Part shown: positions 1 through 10,826 of the stretch, piece by piece
How the letters are laid out: each line of letters opens with the position of its first letter
Position numbering within the stretch: the stretch's first letter is position 1
NCBI GenBank assembly: GCA_036002485.1
Contig: DASYTI010000033.1
Coordinates: forward strand, 42,030-106,029
Reading direction: 5' to 3'
Source: Candidatus Methylomirabilota bacterium
GTDB lineage: Bacteria > Methylomirabilota > Methylomirabilia > Rokubacteriales > CSP1-6
Length of the DNA stretch: 64,000 nucleotides
Translations under genes and position numbers: made by a program
Notes under the pieces: generated by a model
Told to the model about the DNA's origin: nothing
What the model saw: the letters and a program-made list of their open reading frames with translations, nothing else
The model's database searches: none

Positions 1-32
1 AAGAGCTTGCCGGCCATGGGGAGAGCCTCCGA

Positions 33-1463
33 TCAGCAGGCGGGGCGGTTCAGGACCCGCGGGTCGATCTTGCGCGTGAGAAGCTGGCCGTCGCCCGTGC
101 TGCCGAGGAGCTTGCCTCGCTCGGCGATGACGCGCCCGCGCAGGATGGTCGTGACCGGCCAGCCCGTGACCGACCAGCCCTCCCAGGGGCTGTAGTCCGT
201 GACGTGGAAATCGTCCTTGGTCAGCGTCTTGCGGATGGTGGGATCGATGAGGGCGAAGTCGGCGTCGCTCCCCGGCGCGATCACGCCCTTGCGCGGATAG
301 AGGCCGAGGATCTTGGCGGCATTGGTGGCGGTGATGTCGACGAACCGCTCGAGCGACATGCCGCGCTTGCCCACGCCCTCGGTGAAGCCGATGCCCATGC
401 GCGCCTCGGCGCCCACATTGCCGCCCGTGACGTCCTCGATGGTCCGTCCTCTGAGCTTGAGGGCGAGGCTCGTCGGGTACTCGTCGGTGGCCAGGGTGGA
501 GAGCCCACCGTGCACGAGCCCGTTCCAGAGCGCGGCCTGATCCTCGGGGAACTTCAGCGAGGGATACGTGTGCGAGCAGAAGCCCCGCGGCGTCTTGTAG
601 TACTCCGCGTTGAAGCACGCGTACTGGTGGAGCGTCTCGCCATACACGGGTAGACCCGCGGCGCGAGCCTCCGCGATGGCCTCCACCCCTTCCCGCGCCG
701 AGGTGTGAACGAAGTAAATGCCGGCGCCCTTGGCCCGCGCGAGCGCAATGGTGCGGCGGAAGGCCAGCAGCTCGGAGAGATTGGTGTGCACGAGGTGCAG
801 GTTCGACCCCTCCATCCGGCCTTGCTCACGGAAGAGCTCGTAGTTGAACTGGACCAGATCCTCGTCCTCGCCGTGCACGATCATGATGCCGCCGTGCTTG
901 GCCACCTTCTCCATGGCGAAGCCGATGCGGCCGAAGTCGATGCGGTTCGTGGGGCGCTTGGGATGTGGGGGGAGGATGCTCGTCGTGAAGACCTTGAAGG
1001 ACGGGTGCCCCTGCTGGATCGCCTCGGGGATCTGCTCGAAGGTCCGCAGGGGCAGCGCCCCGGCCAGCGTGATGTGGAAGGCGTAGTCGACGTAGGACTG
1101 TCCCTTCCACCGCGCCGCCCGCTGCTCCAGCATCGGCATGATCTCGCCGCCGGGGCGCACGAAACAGAAATCCACGTGGGTCGTGGTGCCGCCGCAGGCC
1201 ATGCCCTTGGTGTCTTCCTCGGGGCCGAGGGTGAGGCTGGGCTCCTCGGGGTGGGACATGATGGGATGCGCGAGGTGCGCGTGGGGCTCGACGCCTCCCG
1301 GCACCACGATCTTGCCCGCGGCGTCGATGACGCGCGCCGACTCCGTCGGGAGCGAGCCCGGCGTGCCGAGGAGGGCAATGCGCTCCCCCTCCACGCCCAC
1401 ATCGCAGATCGCCACGCCCTGGGGCGTCACGACCTGTCCACCGCGAATCACGAGATCGAGCAC
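33..1463 (-). CDS. Dihydropyrimidinase / D-hydantoinase-type amidohydrolase
   Basis: A 476-residue cyclic amidohydrolase that should open the ring of a hydantoin or dihydropyrimidine. The N-terminal beta-sandwich start (LDLVIRGGQVVTPQG) leads into the metal motif HAHLAHP, followed by a lysine in PSFKVFTTS that fits the carbamylated bridging lysine, then histidines in IVHGEDED and YFVHTSA and an aspartate in LATDEYPTS. Length is normal for the family. It starts at GTG; no strong ribosome site is visible. It stands alone at the left edge, and a second hydantoinase lies at 14396. The aspartate context differs from the usual SDH motif, so the true substrate is uncertain. Confidence 0.85.
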   Translation of the reverse strand: MLDLVIRGGQVVTPQGVAICDVGVEGERIALLGTPGSLPTESARVIDAAGKIVVPGGVEPHAHLAHPIMSHPEEPSLTLGPEEDTKGMACGGTTTHVDFCFVRPGGEIMPMLEQRAARWKGQSYVDYAFHITLAGALPLRTFEQIPEAIQQGHPSFKVFTTSILPPHPKRPTNRIDFGRIGFAMEKVAKHGGIMIVHGEDEDLVQFNYELFREQGRMEGSNLHLVHTNLSELLAFRRTIALARAKGAGIYFVHTSAREGVEAIAEARAAGLPVYGETLHQYACFNAEYYKTPRGFCSHTYPSLKFPEDQAALWNGLVHGGLSTLATDEYPTSLALKLRGRTIEDVTGGNVGAEARMGIGFTEGVGKRGMSLERFVDITATNAAKILGLYPRKGVIAPGSDADFALIDPTIRKTLTKDDFHVTDYSPWEGWSVTGWPVTTILRGRVIAERGKLLGSTGDGQLLTRKIDPRVLNRPAC

Positions 1464-1749
1464 GCGCCGAGCCTAGCCCAACCCGTCGGAACCGTCAATT
1501 CCGCTCTCACCCCGGTACTGGGTCAAGTTGCGAGCCACATTGTATGTTGAGCGTCGCTGGCGACCGAGAACGTGGCGTTTCGAGCCGAGCGGCCCTGCCG
1601 CGAGGCGAGAGCTGGGTAGATCTGGCGAAGCAAATTGGCCCAGTACCCCCTCCGCTCCGGGCCGGCACCCGCCGATAACTCCCGCGATGGGCACTGCCCG
1701 GAGACTGTGGCTTGGGGTGCCACGACCCCGAGGAGGCGTGGGGAGGAGC

Positions 1750-3966
<2,217 letters not shown>

Positions 3967-4068
3967 GTCAGGGGGAACGTCGCCGCTCTTCCCCCGACAC
4001 CCCCCCACCGGTCTAGATAAGTCAGGGGGGAGCGGCGCCGCTCCTCCCCCGACACCCCCCCACCGGTC
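3967..4068. repeat. Two-copy tandem repeat, hairpin-forming, 54-nt period
   Basis: Copies at 3967-4013 and 4021-4068 share GTCAGGGGG at the left and CCCCCGACACCCCCCCACCGGTC-like ends at the right with few differences. The second copy contains a near-perfect palindrome centred on AGCGGC/GCCGCT flanked by G and C runs. It begins one base after the kinase stop codon and could act as a terminator, though there is no T run. Confidence 0.7.
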
Positions 4069-4167
4069 ATCCGCGAGGGCTTGGGGCAAGGTCTTGCAAT
4101 GCGGCGTTGGGCATGCGAAGAGCGTAGCTGTCTGCCCACACGTCGAACGCTCCGGAGGAGAGGCGAT

Positions 4168-4650
4168 ATGGATACAGAGCACGAGCGGTTCATGCGGATC
4201 GCCCTGGAAGAAGCGCGCGCCGGCCGCGCCGAGGGCAACATGGCGGTGGGCGGCGTCATCGCGCGCGGCGGCGAAGTGCTCGCGCGCGGCCACAACGAGG
4301 CAGTGTCCACCTTCGACGTCACCGCCCACGCGGAGACGGTGGCCCTGCGACGCCTCTCCACCCGCCTCCGCGTCGTGAATCCCACCTACCGCGCGGGGCA
4401 GGGTCCGCTCGCCGACTGCGTGCTCTACACCACCGTGGAGCCCTGTGCCATGTGCTGCTTCGCCATCTGCGTATCCGGCATCGCCCGGGTCGTCATCGGC
4501 GCCCGCTACGCCCGGATGGGCCTGCACTTCGGCGACTACGCGATCGAGAAGCTGCTGGCCATGGTCGACCAGCCCGTCACCATCGTCGACGGGATTCTCT
4601 ACGAGGAATGCGCCGCCCTCCGCCTGGAAAGCAGCACCGGCCGCACGTGA
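4168..4650 (+). CDS. Zinc-dependent nucleobase/nucleoside deaminase (CDA-like fold)
   Basis: A 160-residue cytidine/deoxycytidylate deaminase-family protein. The zinc signature is complete: HAE in TAHAETVAL and PCAMC in VEPCAMCCF. Members of this subgroup act as guanine, cytosine or tRNA-adenosine deaminases; the sequence does not decide which. The start at 4168 is favoured by GGAGGAG seven bases upstream and by the good homology start MDTEHERFMRIALEEAR. It follows the tandem hairpin repeat and is convergent with the phosphotransferase gene 18 bp downstream. Confidence 0.85.
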   Translation: MDTEHERFMRIALEEARAGRAEGNMAVGGVIARGGEVLARGHNEAVSTFDVTAHAETVALRRLSTRLRVVNPTYRAGQGPLADCVLYTTVEPCAMCCFAICVSGIARVVIGARYARMGLHFGDYAIEKLLAMVDQPVTIVDGILYEECAALRLESSTGRT

Positions 4651-4668
4651 GCGTCACCGTGGGGCCTC

Positions 4669-5751
4669 TCATCGGGGCATCAGCTCGCCCGCATCCAGAT
4701 CCTCGATGGCCGCGCTCCGGCGCCGAAGCCACGCGTGGAATACCGCCATCCCCCGCTCGTTCGCTGGGTTCAGCGAGCCGGTGGCGATGACCGTGTAGAC
4801 GTTGCAATACAGGACCGAGCGCCGATAGTCGCTGAGCGCATCCTCGAACGTGTAGTCCCCGCGGCCGCCCGTTGCGAGCTCGTGCCAGAGACGGAGAAGG
4901 CGCATCTCCTCCGCCCGCCGTACCGGAGGCTCGAGGCAGCCGGACAGGAAATAGGCGACATCGAACGCACCACGTCCGCGGAAGGCAATCTGCCAGTCGA
5001 TGACGGCTAGCCCCGTATCGGCGAAGAAAAGATTGTCGAGGCGATAGTCGCCGTGGGCGATCGTCATCGGGGGCGCGGTGAAGCTGTTGAGCAGGTCGAC
5101 GACGTGGGTGCCCATACTCTCGGTGATCGCCCGCATCCTCGGCGAGAGATGGTCGCCGAACGTCCTCAGATAAGGCACGAGGGCCGCCTGGTAGGCGGGC
5201 TCGGCGAACTGGTGCACGGGCGCATTGCTCGTGGGAATCCAATCCAGCCGCTCCAGCTCCGGGCTGGCCCACCAGGCCGCATGAAGCCCCGCGATCCTCC
5301 GGATGGCGAGCTCGGCTTCCGTCGCCGAACATCCCGCCGCATCGTTCCCCATCGAGAGGGACCCGAGGTCCTCCAGCAGGATGAGGTACTTGTCGGCGGC
5401 CACGTCCATGGCGGCCGCGTAGCAGCGCGGCACCCGCAGCGGCACGCGGTGAGCGAGATCACGGTAGAAACAGATCTCGCGCTCGTAGAATCTGAACAAT
5501 CGACAGATCTCGCGGCCCCCCGGATCCAGCGTAGGTAGCTTCCCGACGAGACTCCACGGGGCAGTGTCGTCGCGCCGCTCGTAGGTGGGACGAATCCTGG
5601 CCACTTGACCGAGGAAGCCGACGCCCGTCCCGATCGACTCGGTCGTGACGGCCGTCACGCTACCGGCACGCAGGGCGCCACTTTGACGCAAGAGGGAGGT
5701 TAGGCCGGCAGGCGTGATGTCCTCGAATCGACGCGGGATGCCCGTCGCCAT
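4669..5751 (-). CDS. Phosphotransferase family protein (APH / EcKinase-like)
   Basis: A 360-residue small-molecule kinase of the aminoglycoside/choline kinase fold. The catalytic loop IAHGDYRLDNLFF and the metal-binding VIDWQIAFRGRGAFDVAYFLSG are both intact, and the ATP-lobe glutamate/lysine region (WSLVGKLP, LLEDLG) is present. Proteins of this type in soil bacteria are often annotated as ecdysteroid-kinase-like or acyl-CoA-dehydrogenase-associated phosphotransferases; no resistance role is implied. It stands alone on the minus strand with no informative partner, so the substrate is unknown. Confidence 0.8.
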   Translation of the reverse strand: MATGIPRRFEDITPAGLTSLLRQSGALRAGSVTAVTTESIGTGVGFLGQVARIRPTYERRDDTAPWSLVGKLPTLDPGGREICRLFRFYEREICFYRDLAHRVPLRVPRCYAAAMDVAADKYLILLEDLGSLSMGNDAAGCSATEAELAIRRIAGLHAAWWASPELERLDWIPTSNAPVHQFAEPAYQAALVPYLRTFGDHLSPRMRAITESMGTHVVDLLNSFTAPPMTIAHGDYRLDNLFFADTGLAVIDWQIAFRGRGAFDVAYFLSGCLEPPVRRAEEMRLLRLWHELATGGRGDYTFEDALSDYRRSVLYCNVYTVIATGSLNPANERGMAVFHAWLRRRSAAIEDLDAGELMPR

Positions 5752-5855
5752 GATGGCTGAGGACTGTAGCGGACTCGACCGCGAACATCAACGGGATGGC
5801 CGGATCGGTGGTCAGGTCTTACCCGATGCTGGTGATGCCGCTCGATCACCGGTCG

Positions 5856-6920
5856 CTAGACGCGCGCCATCACCCGGCGCGCGAAGGATTCGGCCAAGCC
5901 CCACTTCTCGTCCACACCCGTGGCGAACATGAGCTCCTGCAGACCCTGGCGGCCGAGCTCGCGGATCTGCTCGACGAGCTCCTCTGCGGAGCCGACCAGG
6001 CACGTGGCGCGGATCAGGTCGGCATCGATCAGCTCGGCCTCCCCCGGATGCAGGTGCGTGTAGTGGAACTCGTGGGTGCGGAAGTGCCGGTGCTCGGGCG
6101 GGGTCTTCTCGACGAGCGCGCAGTACCGTTTCCACATGGGCCGGAGGAAGGGCGGCGGATCGATCCCCCGCTCGTGCACTTCATCGTAGAAATAGTAGAC
6201 GCTGGCCATGACGTTGGGCCCGATGGTGCGAATCACCCGCTCGGAGTCCACGGCCTCGCCCGGGTCGAGCAGCGCGATGTTGGTGAGCGCGCAGTTGCGG
6301 AAGCCCTCGAGAGCGCGGCCGGCTCGCGCCGCGCCCTTTCCCGCATACCCCAGGGCCTCCGCCACCGGCACCCCGCGTGGCGGGATGGCGAACACCAGGC
6401 CGTCGCCGTATTGCCCCGCCAGCTCCATGGCCCGCGGCCCGAAGCCCGAGACGTAAAGGGGGATTCTCGGCTCGAGGTTCATGTACTCGCGGTCGCGCAT
6501 GAGGATCTGGATGGGGCGCGTGACGCCGTTGTAGGTGTAGTCCACCACCTCGCCGCGCAGGAGCGCGCTCAGGACCCGGAGGTACTCGGCGTAGTCGGCC
6601 ACGCGCATCGGCCGCTGGCCCATCGTGCGCATGGCCGTGTTGCCCGTGCCGATGCCGAGATGCACACGCCCGGGGGCTAGCCGGTTGATCGTGGCCACGC
6701 CCGCCACGTGCACGGGCGGGATGCGCGTGCCGGAGATCGCGGTGCCGGGCCCGATGCGGAGGCGTGTGGTCGCCTTGGCGGCCAGCGCCAGCACCGCGTA
6801 GCAGTCGGAGTACAGCATCTGGCTGTCCGTGACCCAGACGGAATCGAAGCCCAGGCTCTCGGCATGGGTGAAGAACCCGATCTCGTCGATATTGGCCATG
6901 AAGCAGACGCCGAAACGCAT
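5856..6920 (-). CDS. LLM-class F420-dependent oxidoreductase
   Basis: A 354-residue luciferase-like monooxygenase-fold enzyme. The start MRFGVCFMANIDEIGFFTHAESLGFDSVWVTD, the RLRIGPGTAISGTR strand and LAPGRVHLGIGTGNTAMRTMGQ are typical of flavin/F420-dependent members such as methylene-tetrahydromethanopterin reductase relatives. The cofactor (F420 or FMN) cannot be settled by motif alone. It is 12 bp from the dienelactone hydrolase and probably cotranscribed with it, which suggests a catabolic role on an aromatic or lactone intermediate; this is inference. Confidence 0.85.
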   Translation of the reverse strand: MRFGVCFMANIDEIGFFTHAESLGFDSVWVTDSQMLYSDCYAVLALAAKATTRLRIGPGTAISGTRIPPVHVAGVATINRLAPGRVHLGIGTGNTAMRTMGQRPMRVADYAEYLRVLSALLRGEVVDYTYNGVTRPIQILMRDREYMNLEPRIPLYVSGFGPRAMELAGQYGDGLVFAIPPRGVPVAEALGYAGKGAARAGRALEGFRNCALTNIALLDPGEAVDSERVIRTIGPNVMASVYYFYDEVHERGIDPPPFLRPMWKRYCALVEKTPPEHRHFRTHEFHYTHLHPGEAELIDADLIRATCLVGSAEELVEQIRELGRQGLQELMFATGVDEKWGLAESFARRVMARV

Positions 6921-6932
6921 GTCGGCCCGCGC

Positions 6933-7824
6933 CTAGCCCCGCAGGTGCTTGGTGAAGAACTCCAGCGTCCGCTGCCAGGCAAGCTTGGCGGCGGCCTCGT
7001 CGTATCGTGGCGTGGTGTCGTTGTTGAATCCGTGCTGCGTGCCCGGATACTGATACATAGCGTATGTCACGTTGCTCGCCTTCAGAGCGGTCTCGTAGGC
7101 GGGCCAGCCCGCGTTGATCCGCTCGTCGTTTTCCGCATGGTGAACTAGGAGGGGCGCCTTGATCTTGGCGGCCTCCGAGGCGGTGGGCTGGGTGCCGTAG
7201 AACGGGACGGCTGCGGCAAGATCCGGCAGGCGCGTGGCCAGCATGTGCGCGATGCCGCCCCCATAGCAGAAGCCCACCACGCCGATCTTGCCGGTGCAGT
7301 CAAACCGGGCTTTCAAGATAGCCGCCGCGGCCACGAAGTCTTCGCGGGACTTCGCCTCATCCAGCTTCGCGAACGGCTCCCGCGCCTTGTCCTCGCCGCC
7401 GGGATATCCGCCCAGCGGCGTCAGGGCATCGGGCGCGAAGGCCATGAAATTGTCGAGGGCGAGGCGCCGCGTGATGTCCTCGATGTGGGGGTTGAGTCCG
7501 CGATTCTCGTGGACGACGAGAATACCCGGCAGCTTGCCGGTGGCGTCGCTCGGCCGCGCCAGGTACGCGCGCATCTTCCCCGACCCTTGCGGCGACTCGT
7601 AGTCGACGTACTGAGTCTTGAGGCGCTTGTCGTCCTTCGAGTACCTGCTGTGCTTCCACGAACTTCGGATTCAGCGCGTCGAGAAGCATGGCGGCCGTCA
7701 TGCCGGCCACCGCGAACTTCGTCGCGCGATCCAGGAAGCCGCGGCGGTCGATGGCCCCGTGGACATACTGATCGAAGAGGTTCAGAAGCTCCTGATCGAA
7801 ATCCGCCGCTCTCTTTCGCTCCAT
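6933..7824 (-). pseudogene. Exported dienelactone hydrolase, interrupted by a single-base frameshift
   Basis: The gene is split over two frames. The first part starts at ATG 7824, behind GGAGGT with seven-base spacing, and codes for a Tat-like leader (RRGFLDRATKFAVAGMTAAMLL) down to about base 7644. There the frame moves by one base; the other frame continues as [23 protein letters not shown] and then the whole hydrolase domain to 6933. That domain has the nucleophile elbow GFCYGG, the aspartate in HHAENDERI and the histidine in YPGTQHGF. The catalytic part is intact and coding constraint looks preserved on both sides, so a sequencing or assembly indel is as likely as real inactivation. Confidence 0.8.
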
Positions 7825-7852
7825 GCGCGTGACCTCCATGCCTCTCGGCCAA

Positions 7853-7887
7853 ATCCCTCCCCATTGGGGGAGAGGGCAGGGTGAGGG
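7853..7887 (-). repeat. Dispersed palindromic intergenic repeat, copy 1
   Basis: ATCCCTCCCC, a short loop, then GGGGGAGAGGGCAGGGTGAGGG. It is the reverse orientation of the copies at 10568 and 20311 and lies upstream of the hydrolase start. This CCCTCACCCTGCCCTCTCCC-type element recurs four times in the window, always between genes. Confidence 0.75.
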
Positions 7888-7941
7888 GGTCGGGCCCTTG
7901 CACCACCCCGAGATTCTCCGTTGATCTTGTCCGGCGTTCCT

Positions 7942-8979
7942 CTAGTGCGGGACCATGGCCCAGAGGGGGTCGAGGTTCTTGGGATCCGGCTTGAGCTGGC
8001 CCACCCCAGGGGCGTTGACCAGCTCGACGATCTTGTCGTTGATGGGCGTCTTGACGCCGACCTGGCGCCCCTGATCCGCCACGTAGCCGTTCAGGTAGTT
8101 GATCTCGGTGCGGCGGCCCTTCATCACGTCCTGGAGCATGGAGGGCCGGCCGCCCACGCGGCTCTTGGCATCGCGGGACATGTCGGCTTCGACCTCGGCG
8201 AGGCCGTCGCCCGCCACGGCGTCCACGAAGCGCTGGGTGGCGATGCTGTAGATCGGCTCGACCTCGAAGCCGCGCGCCCGGCCCACCTGGATGACCTCGG
8301 CCGCGGTGAAGACGGCGATGCGGCGCGGGACATGATTGGTCCGCGCCTCGGCGGAGTCGAAGCCGGAGAGCCCCGAGATCGGATTAACCATGCAGTTGAC
8401 GGCGAGCTTGGACCACCGCTCGCCCCAGAGATTGGGCGTCACCTTGGTGACCGCGACGTCATTCATGATGCGGGCGATCTCCTGGGCGCGCGGCGTGTCC
8501 TTGCCGTCGTGTTCGCCGATCTTGAAGCCGATGCTGCCCCTGTCGGTGCGGATGGCGTGGCCGGGCTCGTACATGCCGGCGCTGATGGTGATGACGCAGC
8601 CGAGCGTCCGCTCGCGTCCCGCCACGGCGGCCACGCGCTCGTCATTGATCCCGTTCTGGAAGTCCACCACGATGCCGGAGGGCTGGCGGAGATACACCGT
8701 GGCGAGGGCCGTCGCCCACTCGGTGTCATAACTCTTGACCGAGATGAAGATCACGTCGAAGGGCTCGCGGAGCCCCTGCGTCTCGTGAATGTGCAGCGCC
8801 TTGACGGGAATCAGGTGCTCGCCGCAGGTGCCCGAGAGCCGGAGACCGTGCCGCTTGATGGCCTCGATGTGGTCCGGCCATTGATCGATGAGCGTGACAT
8901 CGTGCCCAGCCCGCGTCAGCATGCCGCCGACGACAGACCCGATTGCCCCCGCGCCGATGATGCCGATCCTGGTCGCCAT
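7942..8979 (-). CDS. Ketopantoate reductase-family oxidoreductase (2-dehydropantoate 2-reductase-like)
   Basis: A 345-residue NADP-dependent reductase. It has the Rossmann start RIGIIGAGAIGSVVGGML, the VKSYDTEWA segment with the family lysine, and NPISGLSGF and KGRRTEINYLNG in the C-terminal domain, where the ketopantoate reductase Lys/Asn/Glu residues lie. I start it at ATG 8979 (AGGGGGAGAC upstream), giving MATRIG; the open frame runs further but the extra residues are not family-like. No other pantothenate gene is nearby, and soil genomes hold many paralogues, so a catabolic 2-oxoacid reductase role is also possible. Confidence 0.8.
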   Translation of the reverse strand: MATRIGIIGAGAIGSVVGGMLTRAGHDVTLIDQWPDHIEAIKRHGLRLSGTCGEHLIPVKALHIHETQGLREPFDVIFISVKSYDTEWATALATVYLRQPSGIVVDFQNGINDERVAAVAGRERTLGCVITISAGMYEPGHAIRTDRGSIGFKIGEHDGKDTPRAQEIARIMNDVAVTKVTPNLWGERWSKLAVNCMVNPISGLSGFDSAEARTNHVPRRIAVFTAAEVIQVGRARGFEVEPIYSIATQRFVDAVAGDGLAEVEADMSRDAKSRVGGRPSMLQDVMKGRRTEINYLNGYVADQGRQVGVKTPINDKIVELVNAPGVGQLKPDPKNLDPLWAMVPH

Positions 8980-9114
8980 GTCTCCCCCTGCCTTCGTGGA
9001 TTTCGGGCGCCTCGCGCCCGGAGCCGCGAGCATAGCACTTCGCGAGCCTGTGGTGAGTCCGAGCGGTGGCGTTGAGTCTCGCCCGCATTTTCGGTATAAC
9101 CTAGCCCTTCACCC

Positions 9115-9543
9115 ATGCCCACCGATCCCCTCACTCTCGCCCGTGAGCGCGCCCAGGAAAACCTCTTCTGGCGGCATCTGGAGGTGAACGTCGAGGAGGC
9201 CGGGGAGGGCTGGGTCAAGCTGCGCGTGCCCGTCAAGGATGGGCTCCGCAACGCCGTGGGCGCGCCCGTGCACGGCGGCGTGCTGAGCGCGCTCGTGGAC
9301 ATGGCCGTGGGCGGCGCCGTCGGCACCACCCACGAAGGGCCGGGGGGCGGCGTGGGCCAGAGCACCCTCGACCTCAACGTGAGCTTTCTCGCGGCGGCGG
9401 GCGACGGCGATCTCTTCGCCGAGGGACGCCTCCTCCGCCGCGGCCGCACCATCGCTTTCGGCGAGGCCCGCATCAGCGATGCCTCGGGCCGTCTGGTCGC
9501 CGTGGGCCGTGCCACCTACATGCTGCTGACCACCAAGCCCTAG
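9115..9543 (+). CDS. PaaI-family hot-dog thioesterase
   Basis: A 142-residue acyl-CoA thioesterase of the 4-hydroxybenzoyl-CoA/PaaI superfamily. The signature HGGVLSALVDMAVGGAVGTT is present, followed by STLDLNVSFLAAAGDGDLFAEG and GRTIAFGEARI. It would hydrolyse an aryl- or acyl-CoA in the cytoplasm, probably as a tetramer. It starts at ATG 9115 and is 27 bp ahead of the 2-hydroxyacid dehydrogenase, with which it likely forms an operon. Confidence 0.85.
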   Translation: MPTDPLTLARERAQENLFWRHLEVNVEEAGEGWVKLRVPVKDGLRNAVGAPVHGGVLSALVDMAVGGAVGTTHEGPGGGVGQSTLDLNVSFLAAAGDGDLFAEGRLLRRGRTIAFGEARISDASGRLVAVGRATYMLLTTKP

Positions 9544-9570
9544 ACGAGCAGGATCAAAGGAGACCCCATC

Positions 9571-10542
9571 GTGGCCACCAAGATCGTCTTCGCTCCCAAG
9601 ATGCCCGACCCCATCATGGAAAGAGCCCGCAGCATGGTGCCCCAGGGGTTCGAGCTGGTCGTCACCGATTCCGACAGCCCTGACTTCCTCAAGACGGTGG
9701 CCGGGGCGGAGTACTACGTGGGCTTTCCGCGGGCCGGGATGGGGCCGGACTTCTTCAAGGCCGCGCCGGGGCTCAAGCTCATCCAGCTCATCAGCGCCGG
9801 CTACGACCGCCTGGATTTGGCCGCGGCCAAGAAGGCGGGCGTGCCCATCGCGAACAACGGCGGCTCCAATTCCGTGGCGGTGGCCGAGCACACCATGATG
9901 CTGATCCTGGCCGTGTACAAGAAGCTGTCGTGGCATCACGACAATGTCGTGCACGGCAAGTGGCGCGTGGGTGACTTCTCCGAGACGCGCACCTACGAGC
10001 TGGCCGGCAAGACGCTGGGCATCGTGGGGCTCGGCACCATCGGCAAGAAGGTGGCGCGCCGGGCCCTCGCCTTCGACATGGACGTGCAGTACTACGACAT
10101 CGCGCGGCTCAGCGAAGACCAGGAGGACGCCATCGGCGTGAAGTTCACGCTCTTCCCCGAGCTGCTCCAGACCTCCGACGTGGTCACCCTGCACGTGCCC
10201 CTGAACGAGGCGACGCGGAAGATGATGGGCGCCCGCGAGTTCGCCATGATGAAGAAGGAGGCCATCTTCATCAATACGTGCCGCGGCCCCGTGGTCGACG
10301 AGGAGGCGCTGCGGCACGCGCTTCTCTCCAAGCAGATCGCGGCCGCGGGGCTCGACGTCATGGTCGAGGAGCCGCCGCTCATCAACCATCCGCTCTTCGG
10401 GCTGGAGAACGTGACCTTCACGCCGCACTCGGCGGGGCCGACGTGGGAGAACTGGCCGAAGGCGTTCCGGAACGCATTCGACAACGTGCAAAGGGTGGCG
10501 CGCGGGGAGAAGCCGCTCTGGGTGATTCCGGAGATGAGGTAG
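9571..10542 (+). CDS. D-isomer-specific 2-hydroxyacid dehydrogenase
   Basis: A 323-residue NAD-dependent dehydrogenase related to phosphoglycerate, glyoxylate and hydroxypyruvate reductases. The nucleotide fold GIVGLGTIGKKVARRA is present, and the catalytic trio sits in NTCRGPVVDEEAL (Arg), DVMVEEPP (Glu) and FTPHSAG (His). The GTG start at 9571 is preceded by AAAGGAGACCCC, a strong ribosome site. Substrate is not predictable from the sequence. Confidence 0.88.
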   Translation: MATKIVFAPKMPDPIMERARSMVPQGFELVVTDSDSPDFLKTVAGAEYYVGFPRAGMGPDFFKAAPGLKLIQLISAGYDRLDLAAAKKAGVPIANNGGSNSVAVAEHTMMLILAVYKKLSWHHDNVVHGKWRVGDFSETRTYELAGKTLGIVGLGTIGKKVARRALAFDMDVQYYDIARLSEDQEDAIGVKFTLFPELLQTSDVVTLHVPLNEATRKMMGAREFAMMKKEAIFINTCRGPVVDEEALRHALLSKQIAAAGLDVMVEEPPLINHPLFGLENVTFTPHSAGPTWENWPKAFRNAFDNVQRVARGEKPLWVIPEMR

Positions 10543-10567
10543 CGACGCGCGGCTCGTCGAGTCACCC

Positions 10568-10606
10568 CCCTCACCCTGCCCTCTCCCCCGCGACGGGGAG
10601 AGGGAT
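10568..10606 (+). repeat. Dispersed palindromic intergenic repeat, copy 2
   Basis: CCCTCACCCTGCCCTCTCCC followed by a short loop and GGGGAGAGGGAT. It lies 25 bp after the dehydrogenase stop and faces copy 3 in the opposite orientation about 50 bp away. The gap 10543-10826 otherwise shows no gene. Confidence 0.8.
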
Positions 10607-10654
10607 AATTACCAAGCAACAAGACGACGTCGTTGAGGTTGAGACTTTTCATTC

Positions 10655-10689
10655 ATCCCTCTCCCCCATCGGGGGGGAGGGCAGGGTGA
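10655..10689 (-). repeat. Dispersed palindromic intergenic repeat, copy 3
   Basis: ATCCCTCTCCCCC, loop, then GGGGGGAGGGCAGGGTGA, inverted relative to copy 2. The pair of inverted copies could fold into a larger structure in the leader of the importer operon that starts at 10827. Confidence 0.8.
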
Positions 10690-10826
10690 TACATCCGGGT
10701 GAGTGAGAGGTAAGCAGGGGGCGCGGAGTGTCGGCGTCTTCGGCAGCTTGCCAATGGACAGGCATGGGAGTATCTCCCTAGAGCAGCACTGATCCACGCT
10801 TCATACCGCCATCTCAGGAGGACGTC

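Noticed and set aside
1514..1647. Inverted repeat GGTACTGGG / CCCAGTACC before the hybrid kinase
   Set aside because: Nine-base arms 116 bases apart with no other sign of function; chance is likely in such sequence.
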